Of a stretch of DNA of 31,520 nucleotides, positions 23,855 to 31,520 are shown one piece after another (the stretch's first letter is position 1; the number at the start of each line of letters is the position of its first letter). This stretch comes from Nocardia sp. NRRL S-836 (GTDB lineage Bacteria; Actinomycetota; Actinomycetes; Mycobacteriales; Pseudonocardiaceae). The position numbers were made by a program, and so were the translations under genes. The notes below the pieces were generated by a model that worked only from the letters and a program-made list of their open reading frames with translations, made no database searches and was not told the origin of the DNA. The stretch spans positions 1 to 31,520 of the forward strand of contig NZ_LGDY01000145.1 of the NCBI RefSeq assembly GCF_001279525.1, read 5' to 3'.

Positions 23855-24756
23855 GCTCGCCCGCCACGGCGCGCAGGACCGGCCGGCGCGGGGCGGAGCG
23901 GGCGGCGTGGGGCCTGATCCTCCCGTTCTGCCTGCTGTTCGGCCTCTTCACGGCCTGGCCGGTGGTCCAGTCGCTCTTCATGAGCTTCACCGACACCCGC
24001 AACCGCGACCTGCGCACGCCGTTCGCCGTGAACTTCGTCGGCCTGGACAACTACGTGCAGGCGTTCACCGACCCGCTCTTCAGCACGGCCGCGCTGAACA
24101 CCGCGTACTTCGTGCTGGTCGGCGTGCCGCTCACGCTGGCCATCGCGCTCGCGGCCGCCGTGTTGCTGGACAAGGGGATCACGCGGTTCCGCGCGTTCTT
24201 CCGGCTCGGCTTCTACACCCCGGTCATCACGTCGATCGTCGCGGTCGCGGTGGTGTGGCGGTTCCTGCTGCAGGACGAGTTCGGGCTGATCAACACCGTG
24301 CTCGGCTGGGTCGGCATCGACGGCCCGAACTGGCTCGGTGACCCGGACTGGTCGATGCCCGCGCTGATCCTCATGGCCGCGTGGCGCAACTTCGGCACCG
24401 CAATGATCATCTTCCTGGCCGGGCTGCAGGCCGTCCCCGCGTCGCTGCACGAGGCGGCGTCGATCGACGGCGCCGGGCCGGTGCGGCGGTTCCGGTACAT
24501 CACGCTGCCGTTGCTGCGCCCGACGCTGCTGTTCGTCTCGGTCACGACGGCGATCGGCTACCTGCAGTTCTTCGAGGAGCCCTACGTCATGACCAACGGC
24601 GGTCCGCTCAACTCGACGATCTCCGCGTCGATGTACACCTACCGGCAGTTCGGGTTCGGCAACTACGGCTACGCCTCCGCCATGAGCTACCTGATCTTCG
24701 TCGTCATCGCGGTCGTCACCGCCGTGCAGTTCCGCCTGTTGCGGGAGAGGGGCTGA
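23851..24756 (+). CDS. ABC sugar-transporter permease (MalF/UgpA-like)
   Basis: 301 residues with six predicted membrane segments; the first is at ~22-42 (GLILPFCLLFGLFTAWPVV). The cytoplasmic EAA loop reads HEAASIDGAGPVRRFRYITLP, where the ATPase docks. The GTG start at 23851 overlaps the stop of the binding-protein gene (GTGA), implying translational coupling; no separate ribosome site is visible. The frame is open far upstream, but those earlier codons are a shadow of the binding-protein gene. It pairs with the next gene as the heterodimeric channel. Confidence 0.94.
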   Translation: MSSPATARRTGRRGAERAAWGLILPFCLLFGLFTAWPVVQSLFMSFTDTRNRDLRTPFAVNFVGLDNYVQAFTDPLFSTAALNTAYFVLVGVPLTLAIALAAAVLLDKGITRFRAFFRLGFYTPVITSIVAVAVVWRFLLQDEFGLINTVLGWVGIDGPNWLGDPDWSMPALILMAAWRNFGTAMIIFLAGLQAVPASLHEAASIDGAGPVRRFRYITLPLLRPTLLFVSVTTAIGYLQFFEEPYVMTNGGPLNSTISASMYTYRQFGFGNYGYASAMSYLIFVVIAVVTAVQFRLLRERG

Positions 24757-24757
24757 C

Positions 24758-25585
24758 ATGACCGCGACGCGCACACCGAACCGCTGGTGGCTCTACGTTC
24801 CGCTCACCCTCGCGCTCCTGGCCGTGGTCGCGCCGTTCGCGTGGATGGTGCTGGGCAGCTTCAAGGGCGAGGGGGAGATCCGGGCCAACCCGCCGACGTG
24901 GCTGCCACAAGCCGCGTCCCTGGACAACTACACGCAGCTGTTCTCCCGCCTGCAGTTCGGGACGTACTTCCTCAACTCGGCGATCGTCGCGATCCTGGTG
25001 ACCGCCGGGAACCTGCTCTTCTGCTCCATGGTCGGCTACGCGCTGGCCATGCTGGAGTTCCGCGGCAAACGGGCGTTGTTCGTGGTCGTCATGGCGACGC
25101 TGATGATCCCCGGCGTGGTCACGTTCGTGCCGCTGTACGTGCTCGTCGTCAACGCGGGCCTGGCGAACTCGCTGCCCGCGCTGATCCTGCCGTTCCTCGT
25201 CTCGCCGTTCGGCGTCTTCCTGATGCGCCAGTTCATGACGGGCCTGCCGGGGGAGCTGCTCGACGCCGGCCGCGTCGACGGCGCGAGCGAGCTGCGCATC
25301 TTCGCGCGGATCATCCTGCCGCTGTGCGGGCCCGCGCTGGCCACGCTCGGCATCCTCACGTTCCTGGGCAGCTGGAACAACTTCCTGTGGCCGCTGGTGG
25401 TCGCGCAGCAGGAGAGCGAGTACACGCTCCCCGTCGCGCTCGCCCTCTACTCGACCGGCCAGAACTCCATCCAGTACGGCCTGCTGCTCGCCGGGGCCAC
25501 CATCGTCGTCGTCCCGGTCCTGCTCGTGTTCCTCGTCTTCCAGCGGCGCTTCATCGAAGGCATCGCGACCACCGGCATCAAGTGA
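24758..25585 (+). CDS. ABC sugar-transporter permease (MalG/UgpE-like)
   Basis: 275 residues with six membrane segments; the first is at ~11-33. The EAA loop reads LLDAGRVDGASELRIFARIILP, and the C-terminus FQRRFIEGIATTGIK is typical of MalG-type CUT1 permeases. ATG 24758 comes one base after the previous stop, with GGGAGAGGGG just upstream. It forms the transmembrane channel with the preceding protein. CUT1 transporters usually import di- and oligosaccharides, in line with the glycosidases downstream. Confidence 0.95.
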   Translation: MTATRTPNRWWLYVPLTLALLAVVAPFAWMVLGSFKGEGEIRANPPTWLPQAASLDNYTQLFSRLQFGTYFLNSAIVAILVTAGNLLFCSMVGYALAMLEFRGKRALFVVVMATLMIPGVVTFVPLYVLVVNAGLANSLPALILPFLVSPFGVFLMRQFMTGLPGELLDAGRVDGASELRIFARIILPLCGPALATLGILTFLGSWNNFLWPLVVAQQESEYTLPVALALYSTGQNSIQYGLLLAGATIVVVPVLLVFLVFQRRFIEGIATTGIK

Positions 25586-25586
25586 A

Positions 25587-25603
25587 GAGTCCACAGCGGA
25601 CTC
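25587..25603 (+). other. Intercistronic stem-loop
   Basis: GAGTCC (25587-25592) and GGACTC (25598-25603) form a perfect six-bp stem one base after the permease stop and before the glycosidase ribosome site (AGGGGGA). It could tune mRNA stability or partial termination between transporter and enzyme genes. Confidence 0.4.
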
Positions 25604-25622
25604 GTTCAGTAGGGGGACCCAC

Positions 25623-27209
25623 ATGACCTCGCCAGCCAGGATCACCCGACGGACCCTGCTCGTCGCGGGCGCGGCCACCACCGCCGCGCTCGCCGTCCCG
25701 GCCACCACCTCGGCCGCGCCCCGGCACGCCGACCCCGTCCGGATCCGGGGCTGGGCGAGGGACACGTGGCGCAGCCTCGTCGCCATGACCCCGTCGAGCA
25801 CGGGCCTGCCCGCGGACAACATCCCCGAGTCGCTGGCGGCGGCCGACCGCTCGGGCTACACCTCGCCGACGAACATCGGCGGCTACCTGTGGTCAACGGT
25901 CGTGGCCCGCGAGCTGGGCTTCCTCTCCCGCGACGAGGCGTCGGCGCGGCTGGTCAGGACGCTCACCACGCTGGACCGGATGGAACACCACACGCCGAGC
26001 GGCATGTACTTCAACTGGTACGACGAGGAGACCGGCGACGCACTGCGCTCCTGGCCGGGCACGGGCACGGTGGTGCACCCGTTCTGCTCCAGTGTGGACA
26101 ACGGCTGGCTCGGTGCGGCGCTGCTCGTCGTGGCCGGGGCCGACCGGGCGGCAGCAGGCCTGGCGCGCCGGCTCTTCGCCCGCATGCGGTGGGACGCCTT
26201 CTACAACCCCGGCGACGACCCCGCGCACCCCGTGCGGCCGGGCGGGCTGATCCACGGCGGGTTCTTCCCGTTCGACCACGACCGGCCCGGCGGCGTGTAC
26301 CGGGGCACGCACATCGGCGGCGACCCCGTGTGGCTGACCACGCACCACTACGACACCACGGTGTCGGAAACGCGCATCACCAGCTACCTCGGCATCATCA
26401 CCGGCCAGATCCCGCCCCGGCAGTACTTCGCGATGTGGCGGACCTTCCCGGCCTCGTGCGACTGGTCGTGGCACGAGATGCGGCCGGTGGGGGAGAACCG
26501 CACCTATTACGGCATCGAGGTCTTCGAGGGCGCCTACACCTACCGCGGCATGCGGATCGTGCCCGGCTGGGGCGGGTCGATGTTCGAGGAGCTCATGCCG
26601 GACGTGTTCGTGCCCGAGGCCAAGTGGGCGCCGCGGTCGTGGGGCCGCAACCACCCGCTGCACGTCCGCGCGCAGCGCGAGCACGGGCTGATCGAGGCGG
26701 GCTACGGCTTCTGGGGTTTCAGCCCGGCCAGCAACCCCGCCGGCGGCTACCGCGAGTACGGCGTCGACGCGCTCGGCATGGGGCCGGGCAACGAGCCGGG
26801 CAACCCCGCCAACGGCTACTTCTCCGACCAGGAGATGACGAACTACGACGCCGGCTTCGGTGAGTGCCGCCCGGCCACCGCCCCGGCGCCGGTCTTCGGT
26901 GACGGCGTGGTCACCCCGCACGCCGCGTTCCTTGCGATGATGCACGAACGCGACGAGGCGTACGCGAACCTCGTCCGCGTCCAGGAGGACCTGCGCGCCT
27001 ACGGCAGGGGCGGGTTCTTCGACGCGGTCGCCGTCCGGTCGGGCACGATCGCGCGCCGCTACCTGTCCCTGGACCAGGCGATGGTCATGGGTGCGATCGG
27101 GAACGTGCTGTGCCGTGACGTGATCCGGCGGTCGTTCGCGACACCGGCGGTCGAACGCGCGCTCCGCCCGGTGATCGGCGTGGAGGAGTTCGGCGCGAGC
27201 CGGGTGTGA
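25623..27209 (+). CDS. Tat-exported glycosidase of the PF10091 glycoamylase-like / GH144-related type
   Basis: 528 residues. A twin-arginine signal (TRRTLLVAG, Arg9-Arg10, hydrophobic stretch to ~30, ending TSAAP) directs folded export. The body is an all-helical (alpha/alpha)6-type enzyme: GYTSPTNIGGYLWSTVVARELGF, a TLDRME...MYFNWYD segment, SSVDNGWLGAALL, then GWGGSMFEELMP (~316-327) and GFWGFSPASNP (~361), which match by eye the PF10091 family that includes GH144 endo-beta-1,2-glucanases. ATG 25623 follows AGGGGGA. With an importer upstream and a GH3 enzyme downstream, it probably cuts an extracellular beta-glucan into oligosaccharides. The family call is moderate; beta-1,2-glucan as substrate is inference. 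Confidence 0.75.
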   Translation: MTSPARITRRTLLVAGAATTAALAVPATTSAAPRHADPVRIRGWARDTWRSLVAMTPSSTGLPADNIPESLAAADRSGYTSPTNIGGYLWSTVVARELGFLSRDEASARLVRTLTTLDRMEHHTPSGMYFNWYDEETGDALRSWPGTGTVVHPFCSSVDNGWLGAALLVVAGADRAAAGLARRLFARMRWDAFYNPGDDPAHPVRPGGLIHGGFFPFDHDRPGGVYRGTHIGGDPVWLTTHHYDTTVSETRITSYLGIITGQIPPRQYFAMWRTFPASCDWSWHEMRPVGENRTYYGIEVFEGAYTYRGMRIVPGWGGSMFEELMPDVFVPEAKWAPRSWGRNHPLHVRAQREHGLIEAGYGFWGFSPASNPAGGYREYGVDALGMGPGNEPGNPANGYFSDQEMTNYDAGFGECRPATAPAPVFGDGVVTPHAAFLAMMHERDEAYANLVRVQEDLRAYGRGGFFDAVAVRSGTIARRYLSLDQAMVMGAIGNVLCRDVIRRSFATPAVERALRPVIGVEEFGASRV

Positions 27210-27246
27210 TCAGGTGACAGGTGTGACCAGTGTGGGAGGAAAAGGC

Positions 27247-29094
27247 ATGCGGCCCGTGCGGCTGATCTCCGAGGACGGCGTCGAGTACCGCGACCTCAAC
27301 GGCAACGGCGTCATGGACCCCTACGAGGACCCGCGGCGGCCGGTGGCCGAACGCGTGGCGGACCTGCTGGGGCGCCTTTCGTTGCGGGAGAAGGCAGGTC
27401 TGCTGTTCCACACCGTCATCGAGGCGGGCGCGGACGGCACGGTGAAGGAGGCGCCCGGCGCCATCAGCAAGTCGCCCACGAGCGTGGTGGTGCGGGAGAA
27501 GCACCTGTCGCACTTCAACGTGCACGCGTTGCACGACGCGCGGATGGCGGCGCGCTGGTACAACAACCTCCAGCTCATCGCCGAGAGCACGCCGCACGGC
27601 ATCCCGGTGACCATCTCCACCGACCCGCGGCACGCGTTCCTGGAGAACGCCGGTGTCTCCTTCACCGCCAAGGCGTTCTCCCAGTGGCCCGAGTCCCTGG
27701 GGCTGGCCGCGTTGCGCGACCCCGGGCTCGTGGAGCGGTTCGCGGACATCGCCCGCCAGGAGTACGTCGCCGCCGGCATCCGGTGCGCCCTGCACCCGGC
27801 GATCGACCTCGCCACCGAACCGCGGTGGGCCCGGCAGGCGGGCACGTTCGGGCAGGACAGCGCGCTGACGGCCGAGCTGGCCGTGGCGTACGTGCGCGGG
27901 TTCCAGGGCCCCGAGCTCGGACCGGAGTCGGTCGCCTGCACCAGCAAGCACTTCCCCGGCGGCGGCCCGCAGAAGGACGGCGAGGACGCGCACTTCCCGT
28001 ACGGCCGCGAGCAGGTCTACCCCGGCGGCCGCTTCGACGACCACCTCGCGCCGTTCCGCGCGGTCATCGAGGCGGGCACCGCGGCGGTGATGCCCTACTA
28101 CGGCATGCCGGTCGGCCTGGAGGTCGACGGCGAGCCGGTCGAGGAGGTGGGGTTCGGCTACAACCGCCAGGTGGTCACCGGGATGCTGCGCGACCGCCTC
28201 GGTTTCGACGGCGTGGTGCTCACCGACTGGGAGCTCGTCATGGACAACCACGTCGGCGACAAGGTGCTCCCCGCGCGCGCCTGGGGCGTCGAACACCTCG
28301 ACGCGCACGGGCGCATGGAGCTCATCCTCGCCGCCGGTGCCGACCAGTTCGGCGGTGAGGAGTGCGTCGAGGTGCTGCTCGACCTGGTGGCCCAGGGCCG
28401 CGTCACCGAGGCGCGGATCGACGAGTCCGCCCGCAGGCTGCTCGCGGTGAAGTTCCGCCTCGGCCTCTTCGACAACCCGTTCGTGGACGAGGACAGGGCA
28501 GCGGAAGTCGTGGGACGGCAGGACTTCCGCGACGAGGGCCACGTGGCGCAGGCCCGGTCGGTCACCGTCCTGGAGCTGGGCGGGGACGCGGCGGGGCTGC
28601 CGTTGCGGCCGGGGCTGAAGCTCTACGTGGAGAACGTCTCGCCGGAGGTCGCCGCACGGCTGGGAACCGTCGTCGCCACGCCGGAGGAGGCCGACGTGGC
28701 GCTCGTGCGGCTCATGGCCCCGTTCGACCCGCGGTCGGACCTGTTCCTGGAGTCGTGGTTCCACCAGGGCTCGCTCGACTTCCCGCCGGGACTGCCCGCC
28801 CGCCTCGCCCGGATCGCCGCGGCGTGCCCGTTGGTCGTGGACGTGACGCTGGACCGTGCCGCGGTGCTGACCCCGTTGCTGGACATCGCCTCGACGCTGG
28901 TGGTCAGCTACGGCACCACCGACGAGGCGCTGGCCGACGCGCTGACGGGGGTCCACCCGCCGGAGGGCCGGCTGCCGTTCGACCTGCCGCGGTCGATGGA
29001 GCAGGTCCGGCGTCACCCGGAGGACGTGGCCGGTTACGGGCACCCGCTGTTCCCCTTCGGCCACGGCCTGTTCCCCGGCGGTGAGCGGGACTAG
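27247..29094 (+). CDS. Cytoplasmic GH3 beta-glucosidase-type glycoside hydrolase
   Basis: 615 residues without a signal peptide. After an N-terminal DLNGNGVMDPYED motif (~17-29, Ca-loop-like), the GH3 (beta/alpha)8 domain shows the K-H pair of substrate binding (Lys234-His235, CTSKHFPGGG) and the nucleophile Asp327 in VVLTDWEL. The second domain (~400-615) contains the RLMAPFDPRSDLFLE...FHQGSLDF segment and ends in the common GYGHPLFPFGHGL. No fibronectin-III tail is present. ATG 27247 is chosen because GGAGGAAAAGGC precedes it; an upstream in-frame GTG at 27214 lacks such a site. It is 37 bases after the secreted glycosidase gene. It would release glucose from imported oligosaccharides from the non-reducing end. 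Confidence 0.92.
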   Translation: MRPVRLISEDGVEYRDLNGNGVMDPYEDPRRPVAERVADLLGRLSLREKAGLLFHTVIEAGADGTVKEAPGAISKSPTSVVVREKHLSHFNVHALHDARMAARWYNNLQLIAESTPHGIPVTISTDPRHAFLENAGVSFTAKAFSQWPESLGLAALRDPGLVERFADIARQEYVAAGIRCALHPAIDLATEPRWARQAGTFGQDSALTAELAVAYVRGFQGPELGPESVACTSKHFPGGGPQKDGEDAHFPYGREQVYPGGRFDDHLAPFRAVIEAGTAAVMPYYGMPVGLEVDGEPVEEVGFGYNRQVVTGMLRDRLGFDGVVLTDWELVMDNHVGDKVLPARAWGVEHLDAHGRMELILAAGADQFGGEECVEVLLDLVAQGRVTEARIDESARRLLAVKFRLGLFDNPFVDEDRAAEVVGRQDFRDEGHVAQARSVTVLELGGDAAGLPLRPGLKLYVENVSPEVAARLGTVVATPEEADVALVRLMAPFDPRSDLFLESWFHQGSLDFPPGLPARLARIAAACPLVVDVTLDRAAVLTPLLDIASTLVVSYGTTDEALADALTGVHPPEGRLPFDLPRSMEQVRRHPEDVAGYGHPLFPFGHGLFPGGERD

Positions 29095-29111
29095 GACGGG
29101 ACAGCGTCAGG

Positions 29112-29846
29112 TCACTTCTGCTTCGACGTGCCCGCCGCCTTCTTGTGCGCGTCGTACTGCTTCTTCGCCTCCAGCACGTCCTCGACGGTGCACCAGCCGT
29201 GCGCGGCGGAGGTCTCGATGTCGCGGATGCAGATCATTTCGTCCTTGTTCGTGTTCTTGGCATCCGCGGTCACCGCGACCGAGGTGAAGTAGTGGCCTGG
29301 CGCGCCCTTCTTGAAGATCACGCACCAGCTCCCGTACTCGACGCCGACGAGGCCGGGGACGGCGTAGATGCCGGGCGGGGCGTTCGGGTCGAGCGTCCCC
29401 GCGGGGTAGCCGGCATCGATCACGGTGCCCTCCCACAGCTCGCCGACGGCCCGGTTGAAGGTGCGGTGCACCAGGTACTGCCCCTGCTTCCTGATCATCA
29501 TGTCCAGCAGGGTCGCGACCGACAGCTGCCTCGACGTGTCGGCGGAGGGCTTGTCCGAGCCACCCGGAGGCGTCCCGGCCGGGGTGTTGTTGCCGGCCGG
29601 GGTGTCGTCGCCTGCCGGGGTGTTGTTGCCTGCCGGGGAGGCTTGCGGCAGCCAGGTGTGCAGCCATCCCGGCGCCGTGATCTCGGTCAGGAGCGGCTGG
29701 ACCACGTCCTGGGTCAGGAAGTCCGCCCACCGGGCCCAGTCCTGCCCGCGGGGGATGACGGGTACCGCGGTCGTGAAGGACCGCCGGACCGACTGGCGCA
29801 CGGTGCGGCGGAGCTGCGCGCGCAGGGCGAACACCATGGACGTCAT
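29112..29846 (-). CDS. Protein of unknown function with a Gly-Asn-Thr-Pro repeat linker
   Basis: 244 residues, not recognised. An Arg-rich amphipathic start (FALRAQLRRTVRQSVRRS) precedes a helical region to ~68, then a flexible linker with three copies of a six-residue unit (GNNTPA, GDDTPA, GNNTPA; ~73-90). A C-terminal globular part (~105-220) follows, with GIYAVPGLVGVEYGSWCVIFKK and three cysteines (175, 206, 219), and a Lys-rich tail. No signal peptide or membrane helix is seen. ATG 29846 is supported by GGAGG seven bases upstream, and its ATGA overlaps the stop of the 97-residue gene, so the two are coupled. It converges on the GH3 gene (17-base gap, no terminator seen). Confidence 0.7.
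   Translation of the reverse strand: MTSMVFALRAQLRRTVRQSVRRSFTTAVPVIPRGQDWARWADFLTQDVVQPLLTEITAPGWLHTWLPQASPAGNNTPAGDDTPAGNNTPAGTPPGGSDKPSADTSRQLSVATLLDMMIRKQGQYLVHRTFNRAVGELWEGTVIDAGYPAGTLDPNAPPGIYAVPGLVGVEYGSWCVIFKKGAPGHYFTSVAVTADAKNTNKDEMICIRDIETSAAHGWCTVEDVLEAKKQYDAHKKAAGTSKQK
29581..29634 (-). repeat. Three tandem 18-bp repeats inside the 244-residue gene
   Basis: Three head-to-tail units, each starting GGGGTGT(T/C)GT on the + strand, encode the G-(N/D)-(N/D)-T-P-A repeats of the protein linker. An 18-bp in-frame unit is prone to slippage, so linker length may vary between strains. Confidence 0.85.
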
Positions 29847-30136
29847 CGACCGTCCTCCGACACGCCGTGCGCGGCGAGCTCGGCGAGCGCCGCCCTGGTG
29901 TCTTCGGCGATCCAGACCAGCAGGTCCCGCTCGCTGACCCGCGCCCACTGCCCGGGATCGGCCTTCACGGCTTCGGCGAGATCGGCGGCGATGCCCGCGG
30001 CGATCCGCTCGGCCACCTCGCTCGCGTGCGGCGGCCGGACGTCCGTGGCCGCCTTGTCAGCCGCCGGTTTCCGCGGGATCACCTGGCCGGGCTCCGCGCT
30101 CTCCGAGGTTCGTTTGGGTAAGGCAGTTTCGTCCAT
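29843..30136 (-). CDS. Small protein of unknown function
   Basis: 97 residues, acidic and Ala-rich. An unstructured first third ([22 protein letters not shown]) is followed by helices ([24 protein letters not shown], then [23 protein letters not shown]). No signal, membrane segment or known motif is seen. The start is uncertain: ATG 30136 has no clear ribosome site, whereas an in-frame GTG at codon 19 has GGAG nine bases upstream. Its stop overlaps the start of the 244-residue gene, so the two are probably made together and may form a complex. It is divergent from the Ser/Thr kinase gene, which may phosphorylate or co-regulate the pair (speculative). Confidence 0.6.
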   Translation of the reverse strand: MDETALPKRTSESAEPGQVIPRKPAADKAATDVRPPHASEVAERIAAGIAADLAEAVKADPGQWARVSERDLLVWIAEDTRAALAELAAHGVSEDGR

Positions 30137-30339
30137 GGGGCGGAGTATGCCGGGGGAGTGGTCCGCGGGCCACGGATTCGCGGGCCAGGGATTCGGGGCC
30201 GCGAAAACATCCGCGAGGGCGGCGACCTCGTCCTCGTCGAACCGGCCCGCCCGCGGGGTTTGTAGGCTGCCCGCGGCGGAACCGGCACCGGCCGGCGCGC
30301 GTCGACTCGAACGGACAAGGCGCTCGGGACACGAGGACG

Positions 30340-31520
30340 ATGACGGAAGAGACGTTCGGGCCGTACCGGATCGAGCAGCTGCTCGGTCGCGGCGGGATGG
30401 GCGAGGTGCACCGGGCCTACGACATGGCGCACGACCGGTTCGTGGCGCTCAAGAGGCTGTCGCCCGGCTACCACGACGACGAGGAGTACCGCGCCCGTTT
30501 CCGCCGCGAGGCGCGGATCGTCGCACGGCTGCGCGAGCCGCACGTCATCCCCATCCACGCCTACGGTGAGATCGACGGCCGGCTCTACCTGGACATGCGG
30601 CTGGTGGAGGGCGCCGACCTGTCGGACCTGGTGCACGGGACCACGATCGAACCGGCACGGGCCGTGCGCATCGTCGAGCAGGTGGCGAGCGCTTTGGACG
30701 CCGCCCACGCCGACGGGCTGGTGCACCGCGACGTGAAGCCGTCGAACATCCTCGTGACCTCCGGCGACTTCGTGTACCTGGTGGACTTCGGCATCGCCCG
30801 CAGCGTCTCGCCGTCCGCGACGGGCCTGACCGCGTCCGGCTCGGTGGTCGGCACCCTCGACTACATGGCACCGGAACGCTTCGAGAGCGGCCCGGTCGAC
30901 GGCCGCGCGGACGTGTACGCCCTGGCCTGCGTCCTGTTCACCTGCCTGGCGGGCCGCCGCCCGTTCACCGCGGACGGCACCGCCGCCCAGATCTGGGCAC
31001 ACATGAGGGAAACGCCGCCCAGGGCGTCCCCGCTGAACCCGGCCGTCCCACCGGCGCTGGACGACGTCATCGCGAAGGGCATGGCGAAGAACCCCGCCGA
31101 CCGGTATGTCACCGCCGGGGCGCTCGCACGGGCCGCGGCGCACGCTCTGGCCACCTCCGCGACCCCGCCGGGTGGACAACCCGCGGTCGGCCTGCCTGCG
31201 ACCCCGGCGGGCGGACCGCCTGGGTCCGCTGCGCCCGGCACACCGCCCGGTGGCCAACCTGGACTCGCCACGCCCGCGGCAGCTGCCGGCGGCCAAGCTG
31301 GATTCGCCACGCCCGCGGCACCGCTGGGTGGACAACCCAGGTACGCCACCCCGGCGGGCGGACCGCCCGAACCCGCTGCGCCCGGGACACCGCCCGGTGG
31401 CCAACCTGGACTCGCCGCGCCCGTGGTACCGCTGGGTGGACAACCCGGAGACGCCATCCCGGCGGGCGGACAGCTCGGTCCTGCCGCCTCCGCAACGCCG
31501 CCGGGCGGTCAGCCCGGCCC
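30340..31520 (+). CDS. Serine/threonine protein kinase (PknB-type), 3' end beyond window
   Basis: The first ~393 residues are visible. The kinase domain (~8-270) has the Gly loop LGRGGMGEV (15-23), catalytic Lys38 (VALKRL), [10 protein letters not shown] (His129, Asp131) and DFG (149-151), with activation segment [10 protein letters not shown]. Residues ~275 onwards form a low-complexity tail of Gly, Pro, Gln and Ala (PPGGQPG units) that is still open at the window end. No transmembrane segment is seen yet; in PknB relatives one often follows such a linker, leading to a sensor domain outside. ATG 30340 follows ACGAGGACG. It is divergent from the two-gene unknown operon with a 203-base gap. 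Confidence 0.95.
   Translation, partial: MTEETFGPYRIEQLLGRGGMGEVHRAYDMAHDRFVALKRLSPGYHDDEEYRARFRREARIVARLREPHVIPIHAYGEIDGRLYLDMRLVEGADLSDLVHGTTIEPARAVRIVEQVASALDAAHADGLVHRDVKPSNILVTSGDFVYLVDFGIARSVSPSATGLTASGSVVGTLDYMAPERFESGPVDGRADVYALACVLFTCLAGRRPFTADGTAAQIWAHMRETPPRASPLNPAVPPALDDVIAKGMAKNPADRYVTAGALARAAAHALATSATPPGGQPAVGLPATPAGGPPGSAAPGTPPGGQPGLATPAAAAGGQAGFATPAAPLGGQPRYATPAGGPPEPAAPGTPPGGQPGLAAPVVPLGGQPGDAIPAGGQLGPAASATPPGGQPG
31170..31520 (+). repeat. Mosaic repeats in the kinase linker
   Basis: A 147-bp (49-codon) spacing separates near-identical blocks: ACCCCGGCGGGCGGACCGCC at 31201 and 31348, and the following [19 protein letters not shown] coding block at 31228 and 31375. A second block (CCGCTGGGTGGACAACCC) recurs at 31321 and 31429. 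This is an expanded, recombination-prone linker. Confidence 0.75.

Noticed and set aside
27085..29064. A 659-codon - strand open frame
   Set aside because: Antisense to the GH3 gene; no motifs.

Overview
The window is very GC-rich, with dense genes and many GTG starts. Its content (TreS and maltokinase of the GlgE alpha-glucan pathway, LAL-type LuxR and HTH-NB-ARC-TPR STAND regulators, Tat and lipoprotein exporters, PknB-type kinase) points to a filamentous actinomycete. Pseudonocardiales (Lentzea, Saccharothrix or Actinosynnema-like) is my inference from overall feel, not from a marker gene. No rRNA, tRNA, transposase, integrase or CRISPR array was seen.

Layout. (1) 2-1935: the 3' end of treS overlapping mak, which together turn trehalose into maltose 1-phosphate for GlgE; no glgB follows. 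(2) 2228-5557: a TIR-NACHT-HEAT-like protein, a candidate bacterial NLR anti-phage gene, in DNA that looks less GC-biased than its neighbours. (3) 5669-6571: a minus-strand gene of uncertain family behind an operator-like inverted repeat. (4) 6911-10021, minus strand: thioredoxin-like [2Fe-2S] ferredoxin, an HPII-type large catalase (katE) and an ankyrin protein, closed by a strong hairpin terminator; an oxidative-stress unit. (5) 10103-18273: a secreted-protease locus. It holds a chymotrypsin-fold protease with three Ig-like repeats (+), two tandem S8 subtilisin-like proteases with P-domains (-), and a large LuxR/LAL ATPase regulator (+) divergent from the S8 pair. The S1 protease gene and the S8 operon are preceded by the same 62-bp upstream module with identical internal spacing, so they are probably one regulon. 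(6) 18274-18957: four tandem 171-bp repeats of unknown function, starting right after the LuxR stop codon. (7) 19010-21247: a second STAND regulator (HTH-NB-ARC-TPR). (8) 21379-29094: a carbohydrate-uptake operon: promoter, twin LacI operators, LacI repressor, ABC sugar-binding lipoprotein, two permeases, a Tat-exported PF10091/GH144-like glycosidase and a cytosolic GH3 beta-glucosidase. Secreted depolymerase, oligosaccharide importer and cytoplasmic GH3 fit together; beta-1,2-glucan or sophoro-oligosaccharide is my tentative substrate. (9) 29112-30136 (-): two overlapping genes of unknown function, divergent from (10) a Ser/Thr protein kinase (30340 to the window end) with a Gly/Pro/Gln repeat tail.

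The observations I would follow first are the shared protease upstream module, the 171-bp repeat array, the TIR-NACHT protein beside the glycogen genes, and the LacI/GH144-like/GH3 locus.
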